A stretch of DNA of 64,000 nt from Sarcocystis neurona (lineage: Eukaryota; Apicomplexa; Conoidasida; Eucoccidiorida; Sarcocystidae): the NCBI GenBank assembly GCA_000727475.1, contig KL647335.1:206735-270734 (forward strand). The letters are read 5' to 3'. Positions 21,375-32,400 of this stretch are shown here, one piece after another; within the stretch, counting starts at the first letter, position 1; each line of letters starts with the position of its first letter. The position numbers and the translations under genes are program-made. The notes below the pieces were generated by a model. The model searched no databases and was not told the origin of the DNA. It saw only the letters and a program-made list of their open reading frames with translations.

Positions 21375-23523
21375 TCTCTGATGAAGAGGAACTCCGCTTT
21401 TCCCCGTTTCCGGAGCGCATGCAATACATCTGCGTCGGCGCATGCATACGACCGCAGTACGTGTGGACATACAAATCCAGACACATCCACAAATCTCCAC
21501 ACCGAAATTTTTTGATGAAGAGAGAGGTCCCTTCACAATTCCCTCGTCCCATACAAATGATGTCTTCAGGAAATGAGAATATACACAGGAGGATATAATA
21601 ACAGCGAAAGTGCAAGCTACCGCAGCTACCGCAGCTACCGCAGCGTGCGCATGCAATTGTTCGAACACAGAGAAGTACACACGGGAGACAACAATGGAGA
21701 AAGGAGAGGTAATCTTCTCCTCTTCCTCCTCGTCGAACAGACAGACGGAGAGCATAGAAAGAGAAAGAATATCCATATTTTCCTACACATATATACATAT
21801 ACACGCGCATGCGTGTGGGTAGACATAGGCGACCCCATACGCATGCATGCATATACATACATATCAGAAGAGGGAGACATACAGAAAGAAGAAAAGGATG
21901 AAGGTGAAGAAAATAACTTCCTTCTTCCTCTCCTTGAATTAGAGAGACAGAGACAGAGACAGTACAGAAAGAGACAGAACATCAATATGCCCCACACACA
22001 TATATATAGTAAACAAAGACAATCCCATACATACATACATACACACATACATACATACACACATACATACATACATATATACATATATATATATATGGGA
22101 GAAGAGAAAGATAAGCAGAAGGCAATGGGTGAAGTTGAGCAACCCAACTTTTTCTTCTTCGTCTCTTCCGGTGGACAAAAGGTTCATGTGGACAGGCAAC
22201 ATATCGACAGCAGCAATATCCCCGTACTCCCCAACGCATACATAGGCGCACTCAATGAATACGTCAAACCTCTTCATCCGCATATATGGAACGAGGGGAG
22301 AGAGCGAGAAAGATAGAGAGGGAGACACAGAGATTAATGACCATATATATATGATACACATACATATACATATATACAAAGAATATGGAAGAGTACACAC
22401 ACCTCTGTATTGAAAACAGCATATAATAAAGATATATAGATAGACAGATAGATAGATATAGATAGATAGATAGATAGATATAGAGAGGTAGATAGATATA
22501 GAGAGATAGATATAGAGAGATAGATATAGAGAGAAAGATAGATATAGAGAGATAGATAGATTAATAGATATAGATAGATATAGATATAGATAGATAGATA
22601 TAGATAGATAGATAGATATGTATATATACACACGCACATATATATATATATATATATACACTGCTCTCAATACACACGCCACACGTGTGACGTATATGGA
22701 ATGATATGTGTGGAATCTCTATACGTCTACACGTTTATGTATATATACATATATATATATGTGTGTATTTACGTGTGTATCTACGTGAAGAAATGACGTT
22801 TCTTGATGTATACACAAACACAAATGGTGGACCAGAGTGGACCCGCTTGCACCTGATGAAACAGTGAAGAAGTAAACGAATGCAGGTCCACACATCTATA
22901 TACACGTATAAAATATATATACCCACCATACATATACGATATCAACACCCCCATCTAGATATGACAAAATAGAGACCCCCACACGAAGTAAACACACACG
23001 GCTATATGTATACAAATATATATATATATATGTATAGGTAAGTCTCATGGGAGAACAGCAGCATGCCCCTCTATAGGCGAATGTAAAAAGGTAGACAAAC
23101 CCAGAGACAAATATAGATATATATATAGAGAGAGAGAAACACAAAGAAAGGTAGAGAATCACATACATATTTGTATACATATACATATACATAGGTGTAT
23201 ATATGATAAGTCTGATAGAACATCAATATGCCTCTCTTCCTCTCTCTCTCTATATATGCGTACACACATCAACAACCTTATATATAGAGAGAGAGCGATA
23301 CAGGAAGAGAGACATAAAATATATATATACATATATGATTGATCTAAGAAAACATCAACATGCCCGTGTATAAACGAGTGTAGAGATCAACGCTCTTATA
23401 CATATACATATATATATAGACATGTATACACCTATACAAATACACACATATACGTGCATGTGGATCAACATGTATACATATATATATATATATATGAAAG
23501 GGTCGTTTTGAAGAAGAAATTAC
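21375..23523. other. Remainder of a 3.8 kb intron, microsatellite-rich
   Basis: Unique patches at 21380-21560, 21600-21760 and 22120-22320 are separated by ACATACAT, TATATA and a GATA array (22430-22620). I looked for frames with acceptor and donor signals on the minus strand between the exons at 19734 and 23524 and found none; the flanking exons already join in phase. Confidence 0.55.
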
Positions 23524-23649
23524 CTTGTTGCGGAACTTTTGGCATGCGTTTTCTAAGTCTTCCTTTTCGATGTTGTGACGCTTCAAAACATCTCCTTCTG
23601 CGTTGTACAGCCGCTCCCGGAAGACTTGTTCCATGAGCATCGCTTCTAC
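23524..23649 (-). CDS. Unknown acylated protein, 42-codon exon
   Basis: This exon sits between TAATGCAG (AG at 23651-23650) and AACAAG/GTAATT (23524/23523), both good signals, phase 0 to phase 0. It encodes V-E-A-M-L-M-E-Q-V-F-R-E-R-L-Y-N-A-E-G-D, then V-L-K-R-H-N-I-E-K-E-D-L-E-N-A-C-Q-K-F. The second half has the form of a helix-turn-helix with a short loop (H-N-I-E-K-E-D-L). It joins in phase to the exon ending at 19734, even though nearly 4 kb of repeats lie between. Confidence 0.8.
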
Positions 23650-23949
23650 CTGCATTAGCACGCATCACGAAAAAGTGAGAATTCTTCACAGAAGAAAGAA
23701 TTCTACACAAAACTCACATGCAGGAGACGGCAGCAGACACGAATGCACAGAGCGAGACACGGAGTCGAAGAAGATCCGCGCGGAGACAGAGAAGAAAAAA
23801 GAGAAAATGCGAGACGGGCGAGGGGGGGGGGGGATCGCAGATTCATACAAACGCAAACGTCCAACGGGAAGCGCATGCAAAGTAACATCCACAAACATCA
23901 AATTCCACTTCTCCCCCGCCCCATACAAACCTGCATATATTTCTATTCA

Positions 23950-24023
23950 AACAGCAAGACTACACACACACCGCCACTCATATATATACACATAGGGACA
24001 CCCACATAAATGTTGAGGTATAC

Positions 24024-24055
<32 letters not shown>

Positions 24056-24830
24056 TCATATATAGATGTTTATGAAAGCATACATAAACGTTGAGATGTG
24101 TACATATATATATATATAGATGGATATACACATACGTTGAGGTTTACCTACATATATATATATATATATATATATGTAGACAGGTAGATATATATTTAGA
24201 TACATATATATAGATATAGATATAGACACAGATGAAATACAGATATACGCACATACATATATAGATACAGACGTAGATATAGATATACACAGATATAGGC
24301 ATAGATACATACAGATATATATATATCGATGCAGCTATAGACACAGGCATATGTATATACATATGTGTATATATAGAGACTCGCGATTATCTATGTGCCT
24401 TGAGATATATATACATATACATATAGAGAGAGAGATAGATAGATAGACGTATATAGACAGATAGACAGAGAGAGAGATAGGTAGAAATATAGATATGGAC
24501 AAACAGATATATAGACAGGTAGACAGATATAGGTAAATATAGTTATATACATATGTGTACATATCGAATAATGAATACTTACATAAGTTGAAAGACATTC
24601 AGATATATATACATACATACTCGTGGATATACACATACATATATATATATATATGTATATATGTATACGCATGTATATATACGTACATGAATACCTATAG
24701 AGAGAGGTAGAGAATCACATATAACCGCGGATATATGCATATGTTGATACATGCATGCATGTGTATATGTATGTATGTATATATATGTATATACGTATGT
24801 ATGTAGAGAGAGAGAATGGGAAATGTAGAC
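23950..24830. repeat. TA/GATA/ACATA microsatellite intron sequence
   Basis: Continuous TATATA, GATATAGATA and TACATACATA motifs, with no unique stretch longer than about 40 bases. It forms the 5' part of the interval between exon 23524-23649 and the exons near 25 kb. Confidence 0.85.
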
Positions 24831-24989
24831 ACGTTGAGAACATGAACAGAGGCATATGAAGGAAAGCAGGGGAGCTGCTGACGTCGCCACAGCGCAGCGG
24901 CCCCCTGCGAACGGCGTCCACATATATACGCATGCGTGTGCGAGCCTCTTATATGAATAGTCTCTCTTGCTGCTCCCCATGTCTGAATA

Positions 24990-25310
24990 GGCGTGAACTT
25001 CTTCTTTTTCTGCGGAAGCAGCAGACATTTCTCGCGACGCGGTGAGGAGACACCCGAGGAGACAGAGACACGCAGATATCCCCTGCAGCAAAAACAGCAG
25101 CGCCGGTGTGGGGAAGGGCCGGCCCCCCGCACATGCGCAGAGACTGCATGCAGCACACACATATGTCGGGTGGGGTTTCAAGGAGACACCTCTGCAATGC
25201 GAAGTCATTGGCACGAGGATGAAGAGGAGCAGCAGAAGAGCAAAAGGCGCCATTTATGTCTCTGAAAAGGGTTTTGGCTTCTCTCTCTTCGTCTCTCCTG
25301 CAGCAGCCGC
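24990..25310 (-). CDS. Possible additional exons of the unknown acylated protein
   Basis: Two non-repetitive stretches look coding but their splice sites are unresolved. At about 25200-25296 a frame reads R-D-E-E-R-E-A-K-T-L-F-R-D-I-N-G-A-F-C and ends L-H-P-R-A-N-D-F-A-L-Q near a CAGAG/GTGTCT donor. At about 24960-25085, after TTTTTGCTGCAG, a frame contains K-K-F-T-P-I-Q-T-W-G-A-A-R-E-T-I. The first piece would need a phase-2 entry, whereas the exon at 25546 leaves in phase 0, so either a further small exon (perhaps near 25420-25480, G-G-M-V-D-G-F-E-R-T-K-E-E-I) intervenes or these pieces are not used. Confidence 0.35.
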
Positions 25311-25545
25311 AACCCCGATACGGCGGTGAGAAGAGTGATGCAGTTTTTACGGAAGCCAACATTTTCTCTCTTCCTCAGTCGTGCTGCAGCACATCTACGA
25401 GAACAGCTTCCCAAAAGAACTACGAACTTCCGATTTCCTCCTTCGTCCTTTCGAAGCCGTCGACCATCCCCCCTTCAAATCTCGTGCAGGTGTTACGCTT
25501 CCCACGACCGCAACGCCCTCAAGCGCAGAGGAGAAGAATAGTCAC

Positions 25546-25618
25546 CTGCTCCTTCGTCGGCGCTTCTCCCTGTTGAAAGGAGTGATTCTGAACTGCCTGT
25601 GCCACACTACGCGCGACC
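25546..25618 (-). CDS. Unknown acylated protein, second exon
   Basis: The acceptor CTGCTGCTCAG (AG at 25620-25619) ends a CTG/CTGGTG array. One base completes a Gln codon begun by exon 1, then the frame reads V-A-R-S-V-A-Q-A-V-Q-N-H-S-F-Q-Q-G-E-A-P and T-K-E-Q. The donor is GAGCAG/GTGACT (25546/25545), phase 0. The join to exon 1 gives a continuous helix-like segment (V-F-T-E-L-A-Q-V-A-R-S-V-A-Q-A-V), which supports the pairing. Confidence 0.65.
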
Positions 25619-25619
25619 C

Positions 25620-25870
25620 TGAGCAGCAGCACCAGCACCATCACCAGCAGCACCACCACCATCACCAGCAGCACCACCACCAGCCGCAGCACCACCACCA
25701 GCAGCAGCAACACCAGCAGCAGCAGCACCACCACCAGCAGCACCACCACCAGCAGCACCAGCCGCAGCACCACCACCAGCCGCAGCACCACCACCAGCAG
25801 CAGCACCACCACCAGCAGCAGCAACACCAGCAGCAGCAGCAGCACCAGCAGCAGCAGCACAAACAGCAGA
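25620..25870. repeat. CAC/CAG mixed triplet array at a 3' splice site
   Basis: About 250 bases made almost only of CACCAC, CAGCAG and CCGCAG triplets, with internal block duplications of roughly 40-60 bases. On the plus strand it reads as a His/Gln repeat open for more than 80 codons; on the minus strand as Val/Leu/Gly. Its position directly against a minus-strand acceptor suggests it is the end of an intron rather than coding. Confidence 0.85.
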
Positions 25871-26085
25871 ACGTGGACTGAGATGAGACAGGGGCATCGA
25901 TGCATTTGAGACGAATCACACCCGCGCATGAGTGGCTCCTGCTAAGGAAAAGAAGAGGGAGATCTTCCCTTTTTCTTCCGTTCCACTCTCTCCCTCTCCA
26001 TCTCTCTTTCTTCACACAGAAATACGTGTATACAAAAGGCCCGTATACACATACAGGGATGCACACATGTACTCATATACATGTG

Positions 26086-26119
<34 letters not shown>

Positions 26120-26589
26120 TACGTACGCAGGCAGGTAGATATATATATATGTACTCGCATACACACATAAAGATCTGCAAGCTTGTTTTGATATACAGAT
26201 ATATGTATACATATATATGAAGATAGTTGTGAAGGCATACATACAGGCGTGTACTGATATACAAATTATACGCACATATGTGAAGATAAGTGTGGGGGCA
26301 TATACGCAGATGTATGGGCATCCTCTGTTTAGCTAACACAGGCGCAGTAAGAGAGAGACACCAGCAGCGACGTATTTACGGAGGTGCTGCTGCTGCATGC
26401 GGAGAATCGCACAGCGGCAGCACGAGGCCTGAAGTTCGTGTGCTGCAGCTGTTTTGTTCCCCCACACGTACGGGCTGTACGTACACTGCAGAAAACACAA
26501 ATGGTCTGCTGCGCTCCAAAAAAGGAGGAAAAGCGTCGAGGTAGAACCCGTGCCTTCAATGCCTGTCAAAGCAGAGGGAAGGAGCGTGC

Positions 26590-27490
26590 AGTTAAACACC
26601 TCTTCCTCTCCCTTTCTGTCTCTGTCTCCACGTGTACTTGTGCGTCTCTCCCTGTCCTCCTCTTCCTGTCTCCCTGTCTCCCCCTTTCCGTCTCCCTGTA
26701 TCTCTCCTTCTGTCCCTGTCTCCCTCTTCCTGTCTCCCTCTTCCTGTCTCCCTGCCCCTCTCCTCCTGTCTCCCCGCGTACCTGTCTCCCTCCCTGTCTC
26801 TCTCTCCTTCTATCTCCCTGTCCCTCTCTTTCCGTCTCCCCGTCTCCCCCCTTCTGTCTCCCTGTCTCTCTCTTATCCTGCCTCACTGTCTCTATCTTCC
26901 TGTCTCCCTGTCTCTCTCTTCCTGTCTCCTCTTTCTGTCTCCCCGCGTCCCTGTCTCTCGCTCTGTCCCTCTCTTCCTGTCTCCCTTTCCCTCTCTTTAT
27001 GTCTCCCTGTCTCTCTCCTTCTGTCTCCCTGTGTCTCCCCTCCTGTCTCCCTGTCTCTGTCTCCCTGTCTGCCTCTATATGTCTTCCTGTGTCTCCCCTC
27101 CTGTCTCCCCGCGTACCTGTCTCTCTCCCCGTCTCTCTGTTTCCGTCTCCCCGTCTCTCTCCCCCAGTCCCCCTGTCTCCCTCCATGTCTCCTTGTCTCT
27201 CTCTTCCTGTCTCCTTCCCTCCCTTCCTGTCTCCCTCCTCTCTTCCTGCCTCCCTGTCTCCCTCTTCCCGTCTCCCCGCGTATCTGCCTCTCTCCCTGTC
27301 TCTCTTTCCCTATCTCTGTCCCTCTCTTTATGTCTCCCTCCTTCCGTCTCCCTGTCTCCCTCCCTCTCTCCCCGCGTATCTGTCTCTCCCCCTGTCTCTC
27401 TCTCCTTTTCTCTCCCTCTGTTTCTTCTCCCTGTCTCTCTCTTCTCTCTGTCTCGCGCTCATTCGCTTCATGTCTCTCTCTCTTCTGTGC
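26590..27490. repeat. Polypyrimidine CTGTCTCC array, about 900 bases
   Basis: The plus strand is almost pure pyrimidine plus G in units such as CTCTTCCTGTCTCCCTGTCT, irregular in length. The complementary strand is GGGAGACAGGAAGAGAGAG. It is in the presumed intron between exon 1 (28781) and exon 2 (25618). Such polypurine/polypyrimidine stretches can adopt triplex structures. Confidence 0.9.
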
Positions 27491-27499
27491 CTGCGTATG

Positions 27500-28700
27500 T
27501 GAGTCCTACTATTTGCACACATATATATATACACATACAACTCTCTATGTCTTTATGTATTTGAATCACCTATATATATATATGTACACATGAGTATGTA
27601 TGCAAAGTTCATGCCTGCTGGAAAATGTAACGGTGTTATACGCTCTGTCTCGTCGGCTGTGGGGCGCCGTGAATGACGTCGGTCGTTGCAGAGAGAGAGA
27701 CAGCAGCAGCAGAGAAGCCCTGCAGGTGGGCGGAGAGAAATGCACCTCCTCGCTCGAATTCCCCGTTTTTCGTCATCCTCCACCCTGCAGGAGACTCCCC
27801 TCCACTACACGAGAGACACAACACCAGCACTACACGAAAATTGCCCGCCCTTTTCCCCCCCCCTACATACTCACACATGCGCTTCTCTGCAGATGCTGCG
27901 CAACCCGCGCAACCTCTACACCTCCCAGCGCCTTCTCCCCTAATTCACAGGGCTATCCATATACAACTCCACGCACATACACCAATATATATGTATATAT
28001 ATAAACAGCTATGTAAATATATACATGTATATGCACATAGAGGTACAAATATCTACACATATATATACTACGTAGCTACAACATCTACGTATGCCAGCCC
28101 GTTCATCCGACAGGTAATTCATACGACTGTACAAATATACAACTTTGACCATATACATATACGTACAGCTATGTCAATATGTATATCTATACGCATGTAT
28201 ATACGCACTACATATACATATATATATATATGTACCACATAGTTACGTACATGTGTACATACACGTATATATATATGTATTTCGTCAAATATAGGTATAT
28301 ATACCGACATACGTGTCCATCTCTAGTTGTATACGGATATCCATATTCAAATGTTATAGATACATATTTATATATAGAGAGAGATAGATATAGACATATA
28401 ACATATACCTATATAACATATATCCATATAACATATATCCATATAACATGTATATATTATATTGTATATATAGTGGGTGCGGATATTAACGCATGCAGAG
28501 CCTGTAGAAGTACTTTGGCGTATACTGGCCCTCGACGTAGTCAAGTTACAGAAGTCCAAGCTTTGCAAGTGTGTTGAGTCTTTATTTGCTGTTGTGGGCA
28601 TCTACATACATATGCATGCCTACACAATGACTGCCTATAACAGCAGATACCTAGAAGAACATATAGAAGTATACACATATATATGCATGCGACGATGAAT
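27500..28700. other. Intronic sequence with TA/TACA repeats, no exon seen
   Basis: A unique patch at 27620-27950 is flanked by microsatellites. Minus frames there are Cys/Leu-rich or contain P-P-R-P-S-type low complexity. From 27960 to 28480 the sequence is mostly TATATAC, ACGTATA and ATATCCATATAAC motifs (the last unit repeated four times at 28400-28450). Confidence 0.5.
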
Positions 28701-28780
28701 ATATGTACACATCCACACACGCACAGACACAGGGATAAGATAGCGGGTATGTGAAGAGATTTTCTGTGTCTTCTGCGTAC

Positions 28781-29022
28781 TGAGCGAGTTCCGTGAAGAC
28801 GCAGAAAAAGGCCTCTGTCATTTCTCTCATCACTTGCTGGGTCGTCGGCTCGTCGAGGGCTACCGCCGCTCTTCCCCTTTTCTTTTCCCCCAGCTGCAGG
28901 CACGAGCACACCGCCGCAAGACCTCTGTTGCTCGTTAAACACCAGACGGCTGCTGCTGCTGCCGCCAACACGGCGCCCGAAAGCAGCTGCGTCCTTCTCT
29001 CTGTTGAAACGCATGCTCCCAT
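28781..29022 (-). CDS. Unknown N-terminally acylated protein, exon 1
   Basis: The start ATG (29022-29020) is in the context ACAAGATGG, a good apicomplexan initiation context. The protein opens M-G-A-C-V-S-T-E-R-R: Gly2 with Ser6 fits the N-myristoyltransferase motif M-G-x-x-x-S/T, and Cys4 is a likely palmitoylation site. A hydrophobic stretch follows at residues 16-29 (G-A-V-L-A-A-A-A-A-A-V-W-C-L). The C-terminal part reads L-D-E-P-T-T-Q-Q-V-M-R-E-M-T-E-A-F-F-C-V. The donor CTCA/GTACGC (28781/28780) leaves phase 2 and fits the next exon. A membrane-anchored role (plasma membrane, inner membrane complex or rhoptry/apical surface) is inferred from the motif only; no enzymatic domain is visible in any exon of this gene. 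Confidence 0.7.
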
Positions 29023-30120
29023 CTTGTCTGTGGGGTGCGGGTTGCTCAGCTGCGCGACTCTTGCTGTTGCTACTGCTGTTGCCCCCTCGCCTCATGCCCT
29101 TCTTCTCTTCCCCAACCCCCTTGCTCCTGCTCCTGCGGCTGTCCTGCTCCTGCTCCCCTGCTTCACGCGCTTCTTCTCTTCCCCACCCCCCTGCTGCTGC
29201 TCGTGCTGCTGCTCCTGTTGTCGCTGCTGCTGTTGCTGCTGCCGCTGCTGGTGTTGCTGTTGCCCTCGCCGCTTCGCCTCCTGCTGCTGCCGGGGCTGCT
29301 GCTGTGTCCCTGGTTGTCGCTGCGCTTCCTTCACCCGAAGAAGACGCTGCCGTTGCTGCTGCTGCCGCGGCGACTCCTTCCGCTGCTCCCCAAGAAGACG
29401 CTACTGCTGCGGCCGCGGCTGCTCGTGCTCCTCCTGCTGCTGTCGCATTCGCGCTGCTGCGTCAGAAGTGGTTGGTGCTGCTCTACTGCTGCGCACACAT
29501 ACGTTGCTGCGGCTGCTGCTCCTGCGCGGAGGACTCTGCCGGGACTTGCTGCGGAAGTTGCTGCTGCTTCTAACCAGTTGCTGCACCTCGTAAAGCGGCG
29601 GTGCCCTGTTGCAGCTGCTTCTTCTTTCGGCAAGCCGCTACTGTGAGTCGCCAGCACTGTTAGCGGCTGTGTTACGACAGCAGATGTCTCACTTCTCCAC
29701 TTGAACAAATGCTGCTGCTGCTAAAATATGGTGCTGCTGCAAACACCCTGCCCCTGCTGTAAAAATTGCTGCCGCTGCTCCTGCTGTAAAAACTACCTGT
29801 TAAAAGTGCTGCCGCTGCTGTTGAAGCTGCTGCATCTGCTGTAAGAACCGCTGCCGATGCTATGAAAATTGCTTGTGCTGCTTTTGAAAAACTGCCGCTG
29901 CTGCCGTAGAAGCTGCAGCAGTTGCTGCAGTGAGTAGATGTCGAAGGCTTCTCGACAGCATATATTGAAGTGCCGCAGCAGGCCGCGCAGCAAAAGCCAC
30001 CCCTCCTGCTGCAGCAGGCTAACAAGTCTTCTCTGGCAGTAACTGGTGGTAGTGCTCCCGTTGCAGCCGCTGCAGGCAGCGTACACATGTATTGCTGCAG
30101 TCTCTCTGCCTCTCTGACTA
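28900..30120. repeat. CTG/GCC-rich triplet region around and upstream of the gene start
   Basis: Interrupted CTGCTG, CTGTTGCTG and CTGCCGCTG triplets are dense from about 29080 to 29620 and 29700 to 30080. The minus strand therefore reads CAG in the direction of transcription of the gene starting at 29022. Except for exon 1 itself, no frame looks coding; the region probably contains promoter and 5' UTR. Confidence 0.75.
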
Positions 30121-31500
30121 CTGCGTAGCACTGTTACTGCGCGCATGCCGCGAGGAAGGTAGAAATGCTGTGTGGAGCAGCAGCAGCAGGAACGTTAGCG
30201 GCGCAGCGGATGACTGAAAAAAGAAAGAACGATCAAAAGAGGACTCTTCGAAAAAGGTCGTTTCACGCAAAATAAAAGACGCTTTCAAGAAATGCTGCCG
30301 CATGCTCCTGTGCAAGAGAAGAACAACAGTCTCTCTCCTTCTTCGCTGTTACTGCTGCTATTCCGCCGCAGCGGTAGCACCTAACAAATCGAAGTAAACC
30401 GGACGTGGAGTTGCTGCTGCAGCGCAAAGAGACAACTAGACGTTGGCGCGGCTGCTGCTGTTGCTGACAGGTAGCAGGGTGTGGCCACGTGGGCGACAGG
30501 CTGCTGCTGCAGCAGGCTACGACAAGAAGTTCGCCAAGGAGCGAAGAAGAAAGCAGCAGGGGACGGTGGGAGAGGCGGCAGACTTCGACAGAGGCGGCAC
30601 TCGCACTCCTTCTGCAGCACACCGACAACTTTCCTACATGAAAAGAGTCGGACTGCTCAACAGCGGCAGCTCGACCGTCCCAAGGTGGCTGCAACACGGA
30701 GCGAGGAGAAGAAAAAGAAGCTCTGGCCGGAGGAGACCGGGGAAACAGTGTTCCCGCGGAGAGTAAATCTTGCTGGTAGTCGAGTCACCAGCTCTGCCGC
30801 TGCAGCAGTTAGGAAGACCCTACTTTCAATTAAGACGGACGTCTTCCACTGCTGCAAGGGAAGCAGAGCTCTTCAGTCTACAGTGAGTTCACCGCTCTTC
30901 GTTCTCTGTAGGGGAAGATCGAGCTTTCTTCTGTGCCAGCGGGCGAAAAAGGCAGCAGCTGTCGGGTCGCGGGGGAGAATTCCAGCAGACGGCGGCGGTG
31001 TACGGAGAGGAGGCTACCGAGAAAAGATTGACGGAAAAGAAAGAAGAGGAAGAATCAGTTGAAAGGCAATGACTACGAAGAAGAAGCCGTCGAAGGAAAA
31101 GACGGGGCTATCAGAGACACGGAGAGGAAGGAGAGACGGCTGCGGGGAAGAGTCTTGAGAGAAATTACCCCTGGGGGCCGAGGGCGGGAGAACAGCCGGA
31201 AAGCAGGGAGGAAAATGCCTATACACGCGGGAGGAAGAACACAGAGGCTGGAGACGCTAAAAGGACCCAGGGAAACTGAGGGAAAATACATGCAAACATA
31301 TACAAGCACGAAGGTGCTGCATACTAGAATGTATTTTTTGAACGATGACGCGCTCTCCCACATGACGTAGCGACGGTCGAGAATTCGGGGTGGTCGAAAC
31401 TTCGGGATCTCTTGGGATGTCGATTGACATTCAGACAGATGGGTCACTAAAACGCATGTACATGCAGAAAAGTCGATCTCGGACAAAGCACACACACCCC
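30120..31500. other. Intergenic sequence, no supported gene
   Basis: Mixed sequence with modest triplet content. Frames such as plus 30481-31062 (193 codons) are Arg/Lys/Gly-rich and lack motifs, and the opposite strand is equally open. Purine-rich stretch at 31030-31250. Nothing is called. Confidence 0.45.
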
Positions 31501-32400
31501 CCCAGCTGCCGTCGATCCTCATCAGCAGCTGCTGCAGCACGGGAACAGGTGCAGCAGCAGCTGCAGCAGCAGGAGCAACCGCAGGAGTGCCAGCCACACC
31601 AGCAACAGGAGCACCGGCGAGAGCCAGCACAGCAAAAGCTCCAGCCCTGGCAGCAGCAGCAGCAGCAGCAGTAGCAGCTACTGTAGGAGAAGTAGCAGTG
31701 GCACAGCAGGAGCAGGAGAAGTAACAACAAGGGCAACAGCAAGAAAAACGACTGCAGCAGGATCCAGTCGCGGCGGGATGCAGCACCATTAGTGGCAGGC
31801 AGCAGCTGCGCACGACCGCGACAGGCAGGAGAGGCACCAGGACACGAAATAGCAACAGCAGCAGTTTTAGGAGCAGAACACCAAGTAGCGGAGGCAGCAA
31901 ACAAAGTGCCGCCAGCAACAGGTGCAGCAGGAACGGCGCTGGTTGCACGAGCAATAGCAGGTTGCACACAACAGCGGCAGCAGGCGCACAGCAGTGAGAG
32001 CGGCAGAAGACACAAGAGACCAAATGCAGCAACAAGAGTCACTGCGGCAGCAGCAGGAGCAGACAGCAGTAGCCAACAAGTGTAGACAAAGACAGATCAG
32101 TTGCACGTCCCCCACACGGAAGTAGGTTCTCCTCGGTCTATGCCGTTTTATCGCTACTGTGGCTGTGCTAGTGAAGCTATATGGAAGAACGTGCTAGCAT
32201 GCCCGAGGGCCTGCCAGGAAATAACAGATGTAGGGATACTTTCGAACCAGTCTTCAACAGGTGTGCAGCAGCCATGCACAGAAGCAACACAAGGAAAAGG
32301 AGCAGCAGCTCGTGTGCAGTGGCAGCAGCAGCCGCGGCAGCAGCCGGAAGAGCAGCAGCCGGAAGGGCAGCTGCCGCACATGGTTTCTAGCACTCGATAT
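31500..32400. repeat. CAG/GCA triplet block
   Basis: Interrupted CAGCAG, GCAGGAG and CAACAG triplets, densest at 31520-31680, 31860-32070 and 32300-32380. Both strands are open for long stretches, as expected for triplet repeats without stops. No splice-flanked or motif-bearing frame. Confidence 0.8.

Noticed and set aside
20222..21858. Minus-strand frames of up to 426 codons, rich in Tyr, Ile and Ser
   Set aside because: They read straight through GATA and minisatellite arrays; parallel frames are also open and there is no conserved segment.
25607..25929. His/Gln-rich plus frame or Ala/Gly/Val-rich minus frame as a surface or silk-like protein
   Set aside because: Pure triplet array; the neighbouring minus-strand acceptor and exon explain it better.
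26384..27593. Long plus-strand Leu/Ser/Pro-rich open frames of 310-379 codons
   Set aside because: They are produced by the CTGTCTCC repeat, which contains no stops; all three plus frames and one minus frame are open at once.
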